From contig DDIN01000005.1 in assembly GCA_002338565.1 (NCBI GenBank), positions 1 to 64,000 on the forward strand: a stretch of DNA of 64,000 nt, in the 5' to 3' direction. The notes beneath the pieces were generated by a model, which was not told the origin of the DNA, made no database searches, and saw only the letters and a list, made by a program, of their open reading frames with translations. Position 1 is the stretch's first letter. Each line of letters opens with the position of its first letter. Source of the DNA: Hyphomonadaceae bacterium UBA1849 (GTDB taxonomy: Bacteria > Pseudomonadota > Alphaproteobacteria > Caulobacterales > Hyphomonadaceae). Below are positions 52,878 to 62,606 of the stretch, in pieces. Position numbers and translations under genes: made by a program.

Positions 52878-54657
52878 GGTAAAAAGAAAGGCGGGTCTGA
52901 CCCGCCTTTTCCGTGAATTCTTCACCTCTCATATGGGGTGGTTTGTAGCCGGTACTCTGGCTGCCGTTGTGACGTCTCTTGCAGGCGTCACGCAGATGGT
53001 TCTTGTCAAATTTGTGGGTGATACGCTTCAGGCGCTGATAGGCGCGGAGCTGGACCCGGAGAGCCTGATTTACCGCTTCGGCATGCCGGGCGTATCTCTG
53101 ATCATCATTCTGACTGCAGGCATTATCATCGCATCCATCCTTCGGGCGGGATCGCTTTACGGGATGACCCTGTTCAACAATACCGGCGTTCAGAAATCGC
53201 TGGTGGATGTTCAGAATGCGCAGTTTGCGAGCCTGACGCGCGGCGACTTTGCGCGCCTCAGCTCTGCTGCCAGCGGTGATTTTGTGTCCCGCTTTATCAA
53301 CGACACCAATGCCATGCGTGATGCAGGCCTTCGCGTTGCCAATAACTTCACCAAAGGTGTGGTGACGGTTATTGGCGCATTCGTGTCTATGCTTCTTATC
53401 GACTGGCAACTCACCCTGATTATGCTGGTCGCTTATCCAATCGCTTTTGGGCCTGTCATCGCGCTCGGTAATTCCGTGCGCAAACGTGCAAAGCAGGCGC
53501 AGAAACAGGTTGGCGAGGTGACCTCGCTTCTTTCTGAAGGGTTTCAGTCTGGCCGCGTGGTGAAAGCCTACGGCCTTGAGGACTATCAGACAGACCGTGT
53601 CGGTCGTGGCTTCATGGAACGCGCGGCGCTTTATCTAAAGGTTCTTCGTGATAAGGCGGCTGTTGACCCGATCCTTGAGGTGACGGGCGGCGTTGCGATT
53701 GCCGGTGTGCTCGGCTTCTCCGCATGGCGCATCTCCATGGGCGACTCCACGCTTGGTGACTTTATCGGCTTTCTCGGCCTGATCGGTCTTGCCGCTCCTG
53801 AAATCCGTGCGCTCGGAACGCTCAATGCGGTTGCTCAAGAGGGCGGCGCCGCGGCTGACCGCGTCTTTGAAGTCCTTGATGACGAAGCAATTGTCCGCGA
53901 TGCGCCGGATGCGCGCCCACTCAGCGAGGTAAAAGGCGCGATCAGCTTTAACAATGTCGAGTTTGCGTATCCGGATGGGTCGCTGGCGCTTAAGGGCCTG
54001 AGCTTTCAAGCTCATTCCGGAGAAACAGTGGCGATTGTTGGCCCAAGTGGCGCGGGTAAGTCGACCGTCTTCAATCTGCTGCTTCGTCTCTATGACGCGA
54101 GCGCGGGTGAGGTGCTTATCGACGATGTGCCGGTGACCGCAATAAAAGGCGCTGATCTTCGCGCCAACATGTCGCTCGTGGCGCAGGATGCCGCGCTGTT
54201 TGATGACACGATTGCAGCAAACATTGCACTCGGGCGTCTGGGCGCGAGCCGTGAAGAGATTGAGCGCGCAGCTGCGCTCGCCAACGCGACGGACTTCATC
54301 GCGGCGCTTCCTGACGGCTATGAAACGCAGGTTGGCGAGCTGGGGCGTAACCTCTCAGGCGGTCAGCGCCAGCGTATTGCACTTGCCCGCGCGATCCTGC
54401 GCGATGCTCCAATCCTGATGCTGGACGAGGCGACGTCTGCACTTGATGCAGATTCTGAAGCCAAAGTTCAGGCGGCGCTTGCGGATTTCTCCAAAGACCG
54501 CACCACGCTTGTTATCGCGCACCGTCTTTCAACTGTGCGCAATGCGGATCGTATTGTCGTGGTGGAAGATGGCCGCGTTGTTGAAAGCGGCGGCCATGAT
54601 GAGCTCGTCTCAAGCGGCGGCGTCTACGCCCGCCTTGCAGAGCTTCAGCTGAACTGA
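52867..54657 (+). CDS. msbA: MsbA-like lipid A/lipid export ABC transporter; probable AUA start
   Basis: 596 residues if started at ATA 52867, where GGGAG lies six bases upstream; 574 if started at ATG 52933. The upstream 22 codons read as a basic amphipathic helix (VKRKAGLTRLFREFFTSH), the elbow helix that precedes the first transmembrane helix in MsbA homologues. Six membrane helices fill about residues 25-340. The ATPase domain has Walker A GPSGAGKST, a Q-loop in SLVAQDAALFD, signature LSGGQRQR, Walker B LMLDEATSALD and His in VIAHRLST. The family flips lipid A or phospholipids. A palindrome with a T-run (52888-52910) lies within these early codons. Confidence 0.93.
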   Translation: MASEVKRKAGLTRLFREFFTSHMGWFVAGTLAAVVTSLAGVTQMVLVKFVGDTLQALIGAELDPESLIYRFGMPGVSLIIILTAGIIIASILRAGSLYGMTLFNNTGVQKSLVDVQNAQFASLTRGDFARLSSAASGDFVSRFINDTNAMRDAGLRVANNFTKGVVTVIGAFVSMLLIDWQLTLIMLVAYPIAFGPVIALGNSVRKRAKQAQKQVGEVTSLLSEGFQSGRVVKAYGLEDYQTDRVGRGFMERAALYLKVLRDKAAVDPILEVTGGVAIAGVLGFSAWRISMGDSTLGDFIGFLGLIGLAAPEIRALGTLNAVAQEGGAAADRVFEVLDDEAIVRDAPDARPLSEVKGAISFNNVEFAYPDGSLALKGLSFQAHSGETVAIVGPSGAGKSTVFNLLLRLYDASAGEVLIDDVPVTAIKGADLRANMSLVAQDAALFDDTIAANIALGRLGASREEIERAAALANATDFIAALPDGYETQVGELGRNLSGGQRQRIALARAILRDAPILMLDEATSALDADSEAKVQAALADFSKDRTTLVIAHRLSTVRNADRIVVVEDGRVVESGGHDELVSSGGVYARLAELQLN

Positions 54658-55334
54658 GCCGACTCCAGCGGGTACTCATTCGCCGCAGTACGTAGGAATT
54701 TAGCGAGCTTTTCAGCCTCTTCAGCGCCCTGAACAGCAACCTTGCGATTGGCGATGTAAGTCGGCACGCCCGAAATCCCCATCTGACGGTAGGCGGCTTC
54801 TTCGCGCATGACGTTTTCAAGGTCAGCGTTGCGGGAGAGAAGGTCCATCAGCAGATTACGATCCATGCCGACGGATGCCCCGATATCAGCCAGCACGCCT
54901 TTATCGCCAATGTCACGATGGTCTGTGAAATAGGCATGGAACAGGGCTTCCTTCATGCCATAGCCAAGGTTCTGGCCCTGTGCCCAACGCAGTAGACGGT
55001 GGGCATCCAGAGTGTTCGGTCGCACTTCAATGCTTGAGAATTGGAACGGAATGCCTTCCGCCTCGCCATATTGTTCCAGCATCTGACGCATGGCAGAGAA
55101 ACGGTCTTTCTGCTCGCTCTTTTCGCTATCGCCCACGCCGCCAAACTTGGCCGCCATATACTCTTTATAGGGCATGCCTTCGCGCGGAACGGTCGGGTCG
55201 AGCTGGTAAGGGCGGTAGATGACTTCGACAGGGAATTCATCGCCAATCAGCGCAATAGCTTCGTTGAGACGGCGCATGCCGAGCCAGCACCACGGGCAGA
55301 CAAGGTCTGAGACCATTTCGATAAGTACACTCAT
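54645..55334 (-). CDS. DsbA-family oxidoreductase, FrnE/HCCA-isomerase-like
   Basis: 229 residues. CPWC (Cys13-Cys16) in SDLVCPWCWLGMRRL, the catalytic dithiol of the FrnE group, IYRPYQLDPTVPREGMPYKE, FSSIEVRPNTLDAHRLLRWA, and the cis-Pro loop MGISGVPTYIANRK. No signal peptide, so cytoplasmic. The group includes polyketide-type oxidoreductases and 2-hydroxychromene-2-carboxylate isomerases, but CPWC indicates a thiol oxidoreductase or disulfide isomerase. Its stop overlaps the converging msbA end by 13 bases. Confidence 0.92.
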   Translation of the reverse strand: MSVLIEMVSDLVCPWCWLGMRRLNEAIALIGDEFPVEVIYRPYQLDPTVPREGMPYKEYMAAKFGGVGDSEKSEQKDRFSAMRQMLEQYGEAEGIPFQFSSIEVRPNTLDAHRLLRWAQGQNLGYGMKEALFHAYFTDHRDIGDKGVLADIGASVGMDRNLLMDLLSRNADLENVMREEAAYRQMGISGVPTYIANRKVAVQGAEEAEKLAKFLRTAANEYPLESAQFS

Positions 55335-55483
55335 GGCGTTAGACTACCTCTGAAAGCTGGCAAGTGTCACGGGCTGTCCGCTTCTGCATAGAGGATATGC
55401 ATCTGGTAGCGTTATCACTTTACCGTGTGACTGTTATGGTGAGAAATAAGGTTCACCATAAGAGCCGATCGGGAGAAAATTGA

Positions 55484-56911
55484 ATGCACCAGCGTCTCTG
55501 CAAGATTGTTTCGACTATTGGCCCGGCGACGTCTTCGCCCGACATGCTTCGCATGATCCATGAGGCGGGGGTGAATGTCTTCCGTCTGAATATGAGCCAT
55601 GGCCAGCACGACAAGCTACGCAATGTGGTGAAATCTATCCGCGAAATGCAGGTCGAAACGGGCGTTGCGACGGCGATCTTCGCGGATTTGCAGGGGCCTA
55701 AAATCCGCACTGGCACGTTTGAAGACGGCTCGATCCAACTGCGATACGGGCAGGAATATCGGCTGGTGAACGCAGCCTCGACGACCGGAGAGGGCGTTAT
55801 TCCTGTTCCGCATCAGGAAGTGTTCGATGCGCTGGACGAGGGCGCGGTGATCAAGCTCGATGATGGCAAGTTACAGATGACGGTGACAGGCCGGGATAGT
55901 GATGCGCTGATCGCGCGGGCCGATGCGATGGGCACGTTGTCCGACCGCAAGGGGATCAATATCCCAGACCGCAGCCTGCCTATTTCTGCGCTCACGGAGA
56001 AAGACCGCGAAGACCTGGAGTTCGCGCTCTCTATGAAGGTGGATTACATTGCGCTCTCATTCGTGCAGCGGCCGTCTGACGTTCATGAAGCGCGTGAGCT
56101 GATTGGTGACAAAGCGGGCATTATCTCCAAGATCGAAAAGCCTTCCGCGATTGAGCATCTCGATGAGATTATCGAAGCCTCTGACGCCATTATGGTGGCG
56201 CGCGGCGATCTGGGCGTTGAGTGTCCGGTCGAGGATGTGCCCATCATGCAGCGCCGCATCATTCGTGCCTGTCGCCGTGTAGGCAAACCGGTCATCGTTG
56301 CAACGCATATGCTGGAATCCATGGTGGAATCCAAAGCGCCAACACGGGCAGAAGCCTCTGATATTTCTTCGGCTGTGAACCAGGGCGCTGATGCCGTGAT
56401 GCTGTCTGCAGAAACGGCGGTAGGCAGCCACCCGCAAACCGCAGTGGCGATTATGGACCGCGTCATCTCAGCGACTGAGCGCGATCCTGAAACGGCCTGC
56501 TACGCTATCTTCCACAGTGAAGAAGATCATTCGACCACAGCAGATGCGGTGAGCCTTTCTGCGCGGCGGATCACCGAAGTGCTCGAATGCCGTTTCGCGG
56601 TGGCCTACACCAATACAGGCTCAACGGCGCGCCGCCTTGCGCGGGACCGGCCATATGCGCCTATCCTTGCCGCAACGCCGAATGTGGAAGTCGCTCAGTC
56701 TCTGTCACTTTGCTGGGGTGTGACGGCGAAAGTCACCGAAGACATTTCCGACTTTGGCGAGATGATTGCGCGCGCCGATACGCTGGCATCCGAGGCTGGC
56801 GGTGAAAATGGCGAACGGATAGTGATCCTGTCCGGCTTCCCGTTCGGCCGGTCAGGTAAGACCAACACGCTGAAGATCAGCCGTATCGGCGCCATCGAGG
56901 ATGATGGCTAA
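55484..56911 (+). CDS. pyk: Pyruvate kinase
   Basis: 475 residues. Converts phosphoenolpyruvate and ADP to pyruvate and ATP. Motifs: CKIVSTIGPATSSPDMLRMI, GVNVFRLNMSHG, DLQGPKIRTG, the catalytic Lys in GIISKIEKPSAIEHLDEI, MVARGDLGVECP, and ATHMLESMVESKAPTRAE. The C-terminal allosteric domain is present but short (about 345-475), as in bacterial enzymes with different effectors. GGGAG precedes the ATG by nine bases. No operon partner is apparent. Confidence 0.97.
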   Translation: MHQRLCKIVSTIGPATSSPDMLRMIHEAGVNVFRLNMSHGQHDKLRNVVKSIREMQVETGVATAIFADLQGPKIRTGTFEDGSIQLRYGQEYRLVNAASTTGEGVIPVPHQEVFDALDEGAVIKLDDGKLQMTVTGRDSDALIARADAMGTLSDRKGINIPDRSLPISALTEKDREDLEFALSMKVDYIALSFVQRPSDVHEARELIGDKAGIISKIEKPSAIEHLDEIIEASDAIMVARGDLGVECPVEDVPIMQRRIIRACRRVGKPVIVATHMLESMVESKAPTRAEASDISSAVNQGADAVMLSAETAVGSHPQTAVAIMDRVISATERDPETACYAIFHSEEDHSTTADAVSLSARRITEVLECRFAVAYTNTGSTARRLARDRPYAPILAATPNVEVAQSLSLCWGVTAKVTEDISDFGEMIARADTLASEAGGENGERIVILSGFPFGRSGKTNTLKISRIGAIEDDG

Positions 56912-56991
56912 GGCTAAAATTCAAAACGGGTGATTGCGTTTTTCACTGAGGGTGCGAGGTTACGCGCAGAAAAATACTCAGGGAGAACGCA

Positions 56992-58224
56992 ATGCCATTT
57001 GATCAGGTCAGCCAGCCGGAAACGCTAGGCCTTTCAAAAGAGCGACTGGACCGGATACCGGCCTTCTACAAGAAGAACTATCTCGACTCTGAACGCCTGC
57101 CGAACATCTCGACCATGGTCGCACGCGGCGGTGAGATCGCGCATCTGTCCTGTCAGGGCGTGAAGAACTGGGATACGGGCGAGCCGGTTACGGCGGACAC
57201 GATCTATCGCATTTACTCCATGACCAAGCCGGTGACATGCGTTGCGGCGATGATGTGTTTTGAAGAAGGCCTTCTGCGCCTTGAGCATCCGGTGTCGCGC
57301 TACATTCCGAGCTTTGCCAATTTGAAAGTCTGGGCAGGCGAGGGGCAGCTGAAAGACCCTGACCGCGAGATGACTGTGAAGGACCTGTTCCTCCACACAT
57401 CGGGCCTGACCTACGATTTCCTCGGTCTGCACCCTGTCGAGAAGCAATACATCGACAAGAAGGTCATTCGTCAGAACTACACGCTTGCTGAGATGTGCGA
57501 GGTTCTATCCGAAATTCCGCTGGTCTTCTCACCGGGTGACCGCTGGAACTATTCTGTTGCGATTGATGTCTTGGGCCATCTCGTTGAGATCGTCTCCGGC
57601 ATGTCGCTGGACGCGTATTTCCAGACGCGCATTTTCGAACCGCTCGGCATGGTCGACACAGGTTTCACTATCCCGACAGAGAAACTGCAACGCTTTGCGG
57701 CCTGCTATGCGCGCAATCCTCTGACCAAGGAAATCACGCTGGCGGATAAGGGTGATGGTAGCTCGTCTTACTGTCGCGAGGGTAAAGACCCGCAGCGCCT
57801 GTTCAGCGGCGGTGGCGGTCTCGTCTCCACGATTTCCGATTACTATAATTTCTGCCGCATGCTCGCGAATGGTGGTGAGCTGAATGGTACCCGCCTGCTC
57901 AGCCCTAAGACAGTCGAGTACATGATGATGAACCATCTGCCAGAGGGTAAGACCATGGCCGGTATGGGCGACACCATGTTCTCCGAGAGCAATATGGCTG
58001 GCAACGGGTTTGGCCTTGGCGGGGCTGTTACGGTTGATGAGATCCTGATGAACCAGCCATGCTCTGAAGGTACGTTCAGCTGGGGCGGGCTCGCATCCAC
58101 CTTCTTCTGGATTGATCCGGTAGAAGACATTATCGCGATCCAGATGACGCAGATGATGCCGTCATCATCCTATCCGATCCGGCCGCAATTCCAGCAATTC
58201 GTATATTCGAGCATTATCGAGTAG
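56992..58224 (+). CDS. Serine beta-lactamase-fold hydrolase (class C/EstB-like esterase)
   Basis: 410 residues, no signal peptide. The Ser-x-x-Lys motif is YSMTKPV (Ser76, Lys79), and the Tyr-x-Asn-like second motif is NYSVAIDVLG. A Gly-rich third block, GTFSWGGLASTFFWIDP, replaces the KTG of true lactamases. This fits the esterase/D-aminopeptidase-like group rather than antibiotic-degrading enzymes. GGGAG lies about ten bases upstream. It ends in a bidirectional terminator. Confidence 0.92.
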   Translation: MPFDQVSQPETLGLSKERLDRIPAFYKKNYLDSERLPNISTMVARGGEIAHLSCQGVKNWDTGEPVTADTIYRIYSMTKPVTCVAAMMCFEEGLLRLEHPVSRYIPSFANLKVWAGEGQLKDPDREMTVKDLFLHTSGLTYDFLGLHPVEKQYIDKKVIRQNYTLAEMCEVLSEIPLVFSPGDRWNYSVAIDVLGHLVEIVSGMSLDAYFQTRIFEPLGMVDTGFTIPTEKLQRFAACYARNPLTKEITLADKGDGSSSYCREGKDPQRLFSGGGGLVSTISDYYNFCRMLANGGELNGTRLLSPKTVEYMMMNHLPEGKTMAGMGDTMFSESNMAGNGFGLGGAVTVDEILMNQPCSEGTFSWGGLASTFFWIDPVEDIIAIQMTQMMPSSSYPIRPQFQQFVYSSIIE

Positions 58225-58228
58225 ATAC

Positions 58229-58263
58229 AAAAACGCTCCCTGTTTCAGCAGGGAGCGTTTTTC
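58229..58263. terminator. Bidirectional intrinsic terminator
   Basis: CGCTCCCTG (58234-58242) pairs perfectly with CAGGGAGCG (58249-58257) across a six-base loop. AAAAA before and TTTTT after let it serve the esterase gene and the converging desaturase gene. Confidence 0.92.
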
Positions 58264-59223
58264 TTATGAGGCTGTCGCAGCAGGCTTGGAACTGGCGATG
58301 GTCAGAACCTGCCAGTAGCCTTCCTTCACTTCCATATCCTCAGCCGTGCCTTTTTCGGTGAGAATGCGGTGTGCCTCTGCCAGCCTGTAGCAGGGGATGT
58401 GCATGAACATGTGGTGCTCGCAGTGATAGGCGACCCAGTAAGGCGCAATGAAGAGGCGCTCCAGGAAGTTGGTGCGCGTGGTGCGGGCCACCCGCATCGG
58501 ATGGTTGGAGCCATCAAGGCAGGCATGCTCTGCAATATTGCGGAGCCGCGTGACGAGCTGATTCCACGTCGCGAGGGGCAGCAGCCAGAGCACTGGATAC
58601 GCCCACCAGCCAATTGCCAGCGTCATGACAATCGCAATCAGCGCGTTCGAGATCAGAAACGGAATGACAGCTTCACGCGCAGACTGGGCGCGGTTTTCGC
58701 GGCCCTTCTGCTTTTTTATGCCGATCCCCATCGCGTTCATGAACTGGTTTGAACGCTGTTTGTAGAAGGTCTGGCCCGTCATATCGCGAAGGATTTTCCG
58801 CCAGAGAGATTTCCGCGTAATCGGAAAAGGAGCGGACAGAATTAAGTCCGGATCCTTTTCCGACTGCGCGTACTTATGATGGCTGATGTGGTAATCCCGA
58901 TAGTTGCGCAGATGCGCGCCCACAGGGGCTGCACAAAGCCACTGACCCACCCAGTCATTAAGCTTGTGATTCGTCGCGAGACCGCCATGGGCTGCCTCGT
59001 GCATGAGAATGGCCAGACCAAGCTGGCGCGCGCCGATCAGCATGACTGCGAGAACAAATGTCACCGGGTTCGGCCAGACCGCAAACATCGCCATCGCGGC
59101 GATAATAATGGCCCAGGCATGGACGATTGTACCAAGCCCCAGAAGGTCCGAGCGTTTGCAGAGGCGGGTCCACTCATCCTGAGTGAATAGCTCCAGCGGT
59201 TTCATCTTAATAGGCGTACTCAT
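58264..59223 (-). CDS. Membrane fatty-acid desaturase
   Basis: 319 residues, four or more membrane helices. Di-iron histidine boxes: HEAAHG (75-80), HISHHKY (112-118) and HCEHHMFMHIP near the C-terminus. This is the integral-membrane desaturase/hydroxylase family; with boxes HxxxH, HxxHH and HxxHH it resembles acyl-lipid and beta-carotene-type oxygenases. The product double bond or hydroxyl position cannot be read. It lies 77 bases beyond the ubiA gene on the same strand. Confidence 0.92.
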   Translation of the reverse strand: MSTPIKMKPLELFTQDEWTRLCKRSDLLGLGTIVHAWAIIIAAMAMFAVWPNPVTFVLAVMLIGARQLGLAILMHEAAHGGLATNHKLNDWVGQWLCAAPVGAHLRNYRDYHISHHKYAQSEKDPDLILSAPFPITRKSLWRKILRDMTGQTFYKQRSNQFMNAMGIGIKKQKGRENRAQSAREAVIPFLISNALIAIVMTLAIGWWAYPVLWLLPLATWNQLVTRLRNIAEHACLDGSNHPMRVARTTRTNFLERLFIAPYWVAYHCEHHMFMHIPCYRLAEAHRILTEKGTAEDMEVKEGYWQVLTIASSKPAATAS

Positions 59224-59304
59224 GGTACGAAAATACCAGCGCCTGATACGCGCCGCAATCGTGACGCCGCGTTAGCTATTTTGAATAGTGTTTTAGGCAG
59301 GTGC

Positions 59305-60243
59305 CTAGCCGAGCATTGAAAGCGTGATGGTGACTACAATCCCGAACACGATAAGAAGGCCCGCATCACGGTTGGATTTGAACAGTTGCAGGGCTACTGC
59401 ATCACCCTTGGTTTTAAGCATAACCAGCTGCCAGATGAGATGACACATGAAGGCGATAGTGATCATCACGCCGGGCACGCGCGGTCCGCCGTAAGACAGG
59501 GCAATGCCGATCAACAGGGCACACAGGCCATAAATGCCAGCAACCGCCGGAAGCGTCTTGTCTCCGAACAGGCGCGCGGTGGATTTGATGCCGACAATCG
59601 CATCGTCTTTCACATCCTGACGCGCATAGATGGTGTCATAGCCAATCGTCCATGCAATCAGGCCCAGATAGAATAACGCTGCCCAGAAATAGTCGTTGCC
59701 GCCAGCGGTAAAATACCCGACAGGGAAGCCCCAATTAAAGGTGATGCCGAGCCATGCTTGCGGCCACCATGTGATCCGCTTCATAAACGGGTAGGCGACG
59801 ACCAGCGGAATTGAGAGAAGTGCCACGATCTTAGCGGCAAGCGGCAGGAAGAGCAGAACGACTAGCCCCACAGCCAGTTGTGCCGCCAGCCAGATATAGG
59901 CCTGCGTTCGCGTAACCGCGCCGGATGGCAGAGGGCGCTCTGTCGTGCGGGCAACCTGCCGGTCGAGGTCTTCATCAGCCAGATCATTAATGGTGCAGCC
60001 TGCGCCGCGCATGGCGATCGCGCCAATACCAAACAGAATACCGTAAAGGAGGTTCGTAGCGCGCCAGCCGACATCAAGCCCAGCAAAGGCAACACCCATC
60101 CAGCATGGAATCGCCAGCAGCCAGAAACCGATAGGGCGATCAAATCGCGAAAGACGCGCAAAGCCCTGAAGGGACTGCGGAAGATAGTCCACCCATGATG
60201 GTGGCGCGTCTGCTGGTCTTGCGGTCTGTGCGGTCATGCCCAT
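59305..60243 (-). CDS. ubiA: 4-hydroxybenzoate polyprenyltransferase
   Basis: 312 residues from ATG 60243 (ATG 60237 is also possible). Eight or nine membrane helices. The two Asp-rich motifs that bind Mg-diphosphate are TINDLADEDLDRQVART and YDTIYARQDVKDD, and RFDRPIGFWLL is the family opening. It attaches the polyprenyl tail to 4-hydroxybenzoate in ubiquinone synthesis. It diverges from rsmE, the two starts being 84 bases apart, so promoters overlap the first codons of one or the other. Confidence 0.96.
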   Translation of the reverse strand: MGMTAQTARPADAPPSWVDYLPQSLQGFARLSRFDRPIGFWLLAIPCWMGVAFAGLDVGWRATNLLYGILFGIGAIAMRGAGCTINDLADEDLDRQVARTTERPLPSGAVTRTQAYIWLAAQLAVGLVVLLFLPLAAKIVALLSIPLVVAYPFMKRITWWPQAWLGITFNWGFPVGYFTAGGNDYFWAALFYLGLIAWTIGYDTIYARQDVKDDAIVGIKSTARLFGDKTLPAVAGIYGLCALLIGIALSYGGPRVPGVMITIAFMCHLIWQLVMLKTKGDAVALQLFKSNRDAGLLIVFGIVVTITLSMLG

Positions 60244-60327
60244 CGAATCCGAAGTGTCTGTGAGTCCCAAATCACACTATAGCTGTTTTTCTTGCCCTTT
60301 ATGAAGAGGAATGCCAAACCTTCTGCC

Positions 60328-61125
60328 ATGACTACCCGGCCACGACTTTTCGTACCGACTGACCTTGTTCCTGGCGGGCCAGTTGCACTGGATGAAGCGC
60401 AATCGAAATACCTCTTCCGTGTGATGCGTCTGGAGGTGGGAAACGAGGTGCGTGTCTTCAATGGGCGGCATGGCGAATGGCTTGCTCGTGTCACTGAAAT
60501 CCTTGGGAAATCGGCCGGAATTCTGAAAGTTGAAGAAAAATTGCGCGGACAGCACAAACTGACCGACCTTCAGCTTTTGTTTGCGCCGCTCAAGAAAACG
60601 CGGACGGATTTCGTCGTTGAAAAAGCGACTGAGCTGGGCGTGGAAGTGATCCAGCCGGTAGTCACGGAATTTACCCAGTCGGAGCGAGTGCGGACCGACC
60701 GCATGGAACGCCTCGCAATGGAGGCTGCGGAGCAGACCGAGCGTCTGAACATGCCGCGCGTATGTGATGCCAAGCCTCTGATGCTGGCTCTTTCTGAACT
60801 GCCAGATGATCGCCGCGTGTATTACTGCGATGAACGCGGTGACGATGAAGCGGCTGAATGGGGCGGCGAGGATAATCGTGCACGTCCGATGGCGGATGTT
60901 CTCAACGAACACCATGTTGGTTCGGCGGCTATTTTGATCGGACCTGAGGGCGGGTTCTCACCGAAAGAGCGCGAAATCCTGCGGAAGCTGGATGGCGTTT
61001 ATCCGGTGTCTCTAGGGCCGCGTATCCTGCGGGCTGAAACGGCGGCAGTTGCAGCGCTGACCCTGTATCAGGCGATTTGTGGGGATTGGCGCGCCGCCGG
61101 AGATGGAACCGGTACAGACGAATAG
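60328..61125 (+). CDS. rsmE: 16S rRNA m3U1498 methyltransferase
   Basis: 265 residues from ATG 60328; ATG 60301 would add nine residues and has no better site. N-terminal PUA-like domain (RLFVPTDLVPGGPVALDEAQ, YLFRVMRLEVGNEVRVFNG), then the SPOUT knot methyltransferase: KKTRTDFVVEKATELGV, PVVTEFTQSERV, AAEQTERLNMPRV, IGPEGGFSPKE and SLGPRILRAETA. The last motifs form the AdoMet knot. It methylates U1498 of 16S rRNA in the decoding region. Confidence 0.96.
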   Translation: MTTRPRLFVPTDLVPGGPVALDEAQSKYLFRVMRLEVGNEVRVFNGRHGEWLARVTEILGKSAGILKVEEKLRGQHKLTDLQLLFAPLKKTRTDFVVEKATELGVEVIQPVVTEFTQSERVRTDRMERLAMEAAEQTERLNMPRVCDAKPLMLALSELPDDRRVYYCDERGDDEAAEWGGEDNRARPMADVLNEHHVGSAAILIGPEGGFSPKEREILRKLDGVYPVSLGPRILRAETAAVAALTLYQAICGDWRAAGDGTGTDE

Positions 61126-61171
61126 TCTGACAGGTCCAGTCCGCGACGGCGCTCCTCCCAAGCTTTTTGCT

Positions 61172-62491
61172 CTAACGTGTCGCCTCGTGGCGGAACACGT
61201 CTTCGTCGAGTTCACCTTCCCATTTGGCGACGGCAGAGGCGACGGCAGCGTCACCAGTGACGTTTGTCATGGTGCGCATCATGTCGAGCAGGCGGTCAAA
61301 CGGGAAGATCATGGCGATGATCAGAAGCGACTGTTCCTCACTCACGCCGATGGATGAGAGTACGGCCGAAGCGAGCAGCAGGCCCGCGCTCGGGATCGCC
61401 GCCGCTCCAATAGAGGTGAGCGTCGCGCCCAGAGCCACTGACAGATACATGGCCGGTGTCATGTCGATGCCAAGCGCTTGCGCAGCAAAGAGAGCCACCA
61501 TGCCGAGATAGATGGCCGTGCCGTCCATATTCACCGTCGCGCCAACCGGCAGCACGGATGCAGCGACAGACTTCTTGATACCGAGGTTTTCAGAAACGTT
61601 CTCGATCGTTACCGGCAGTGTGCCCGCGCTGGATGCCGTGGAATAAGCAACGGCCTGAGCATCACGAATACCGCCGAAGAAGCGCATGAACGGAAGGCCC
61701 AGCATGCCTTTTACAATGCCGAGGCCGTAAACCAGAACGATGTGAACGATGCACGCCAGATAGAGACCAATGGTGAGCAGGCCCAGATTAGCAAGGATCG
61801 CCAGGCCCTTGGTTGCCATAACCCAGCTCATCAGGAAGAAGACGCCGAAAGGCGCAAGTTCCATCACCATCACGGTGACCTTCATCATGACTTCAGCGGC
61901 TGATTCGATCATAGACTGAACCGGCTTGGCTTTCTCTTTCGCCATCAGGCAGCCAACGCCGAAAATGATCGCGAAGAAGATGATGCCCAGAACGTCTTGT
62001 GCGGCGAGGGCTTCAGCAGGGTTGGTCGGGATGATTGCCAGAAGCTTGTCTGCAATGCTTGCATCCGCCGCTGACGCTGCCGAAATCCGGTCACTGACCG
62101 CGCTTTGAGAGCTTGTATCTGCGAGGATTTCTACGCCATTACCCGGTTGGAAAATCGTGCCCATCAGCAGGCCGATCGATACGGCGATGAACGTTGTGCC
62201 GAGATAAAGAGCGATGGCTTTACCGCCGAGGCTACCGAGCTTTTTCGGGTCACCCATCGCCGTGACGCCGGCAACAAGCGTGGTGAAAATCAGCGGAACG
62301 ACCAGCATTTTGATCAGGCGTACAAAGCCGTCGCCGAATGGCTTGAGCCAAGTGTCAGCGAAATTCGCTACGGCTGCGGAGTTACCCGTCCATTCGCCTG
62401 CGGGGTAGTAAAGCAAAAGGCCCACTAACAGGCCGAGCACAAGGCCCAGCATGACCCGTTTCCAGAGTGTGATTTCGAACCAGGCTTTCAT
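61172..62491 (-). CDS. Dicarboxylate/amino acid:cation symporter (DAACS family)
   Basis: 439 residues, eight membrane helices plus two re-entrant loops. Family landmarks: FVRLIKMLVVPLIFTTLVAG, AYSTASSAGTLPVTIENVSE (hairpin 1 serine-rich tip), VLPVGATVNMDGTAIYLG (the NMDGT metal/substrate helix) and AAIPSAGLLLASAVLSSIG (hairpin 2). Na+ or H+ coupled uptake of glutamate, aspartate or C4-dicarboxylates is expected; the substrate choice is not decidable here. It is transcribed separately from carA. Confidence 0.95.
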   Translation of the reverse strand: MKAWFEITLWKRVMLGLVLGLLVGLLLYYPAGEWTGNSAAVANFADTWLKPFGDGFVRLIKMLVVPLIFTTLVAGVTAMGDPKKLGSLGGKAIALYLGTTFIAVSIGLLMGTIFQPGNGVEILADTSSQSAVSDRISAASAADASIADKLLAIIPTNPAEALAAQDVLGIIFFAIIFGVGCLMAKEKAKPVQSMIESAAEVMMKVTVMVMELAPFGVFFLMSWVMATKGLAILANLGLLTIGLYLACIVHIVLVYGLGIVKGMLGLPFMRFFGGIRDAQAVAYSTASSAGTLPVTIENVSENLGIKKSVAASVLPVGATVNMDGTAIYLGMVALFAAQALGIDMTPAMYLSVALGATLTSIGAAAIPSAGLLLASAVLSSIGVSEEQSLLIIAMIFPFDRLLDMMRTMTNVTGDAAVASAVAKWEGELDEDVFRHEATR

Positions 62492-62606
62492 CAGTCTACC
62501 CCTCAGAAGTTTGAGGGGAGCCTAGAGCGTCTTTTAGCGAAAGCAACTCACTTCAAAGCGAAGTTCGCCCTGATGCGCGCCTTGCCTGTTGATTGGTCCG
62601 TTATGC

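Noticed and set aside
56992..58224. Beta-lactamase resistance gene
   Set aside because: No signal peptide and no KTG motif; an esterase-type member of the fold is more likely.
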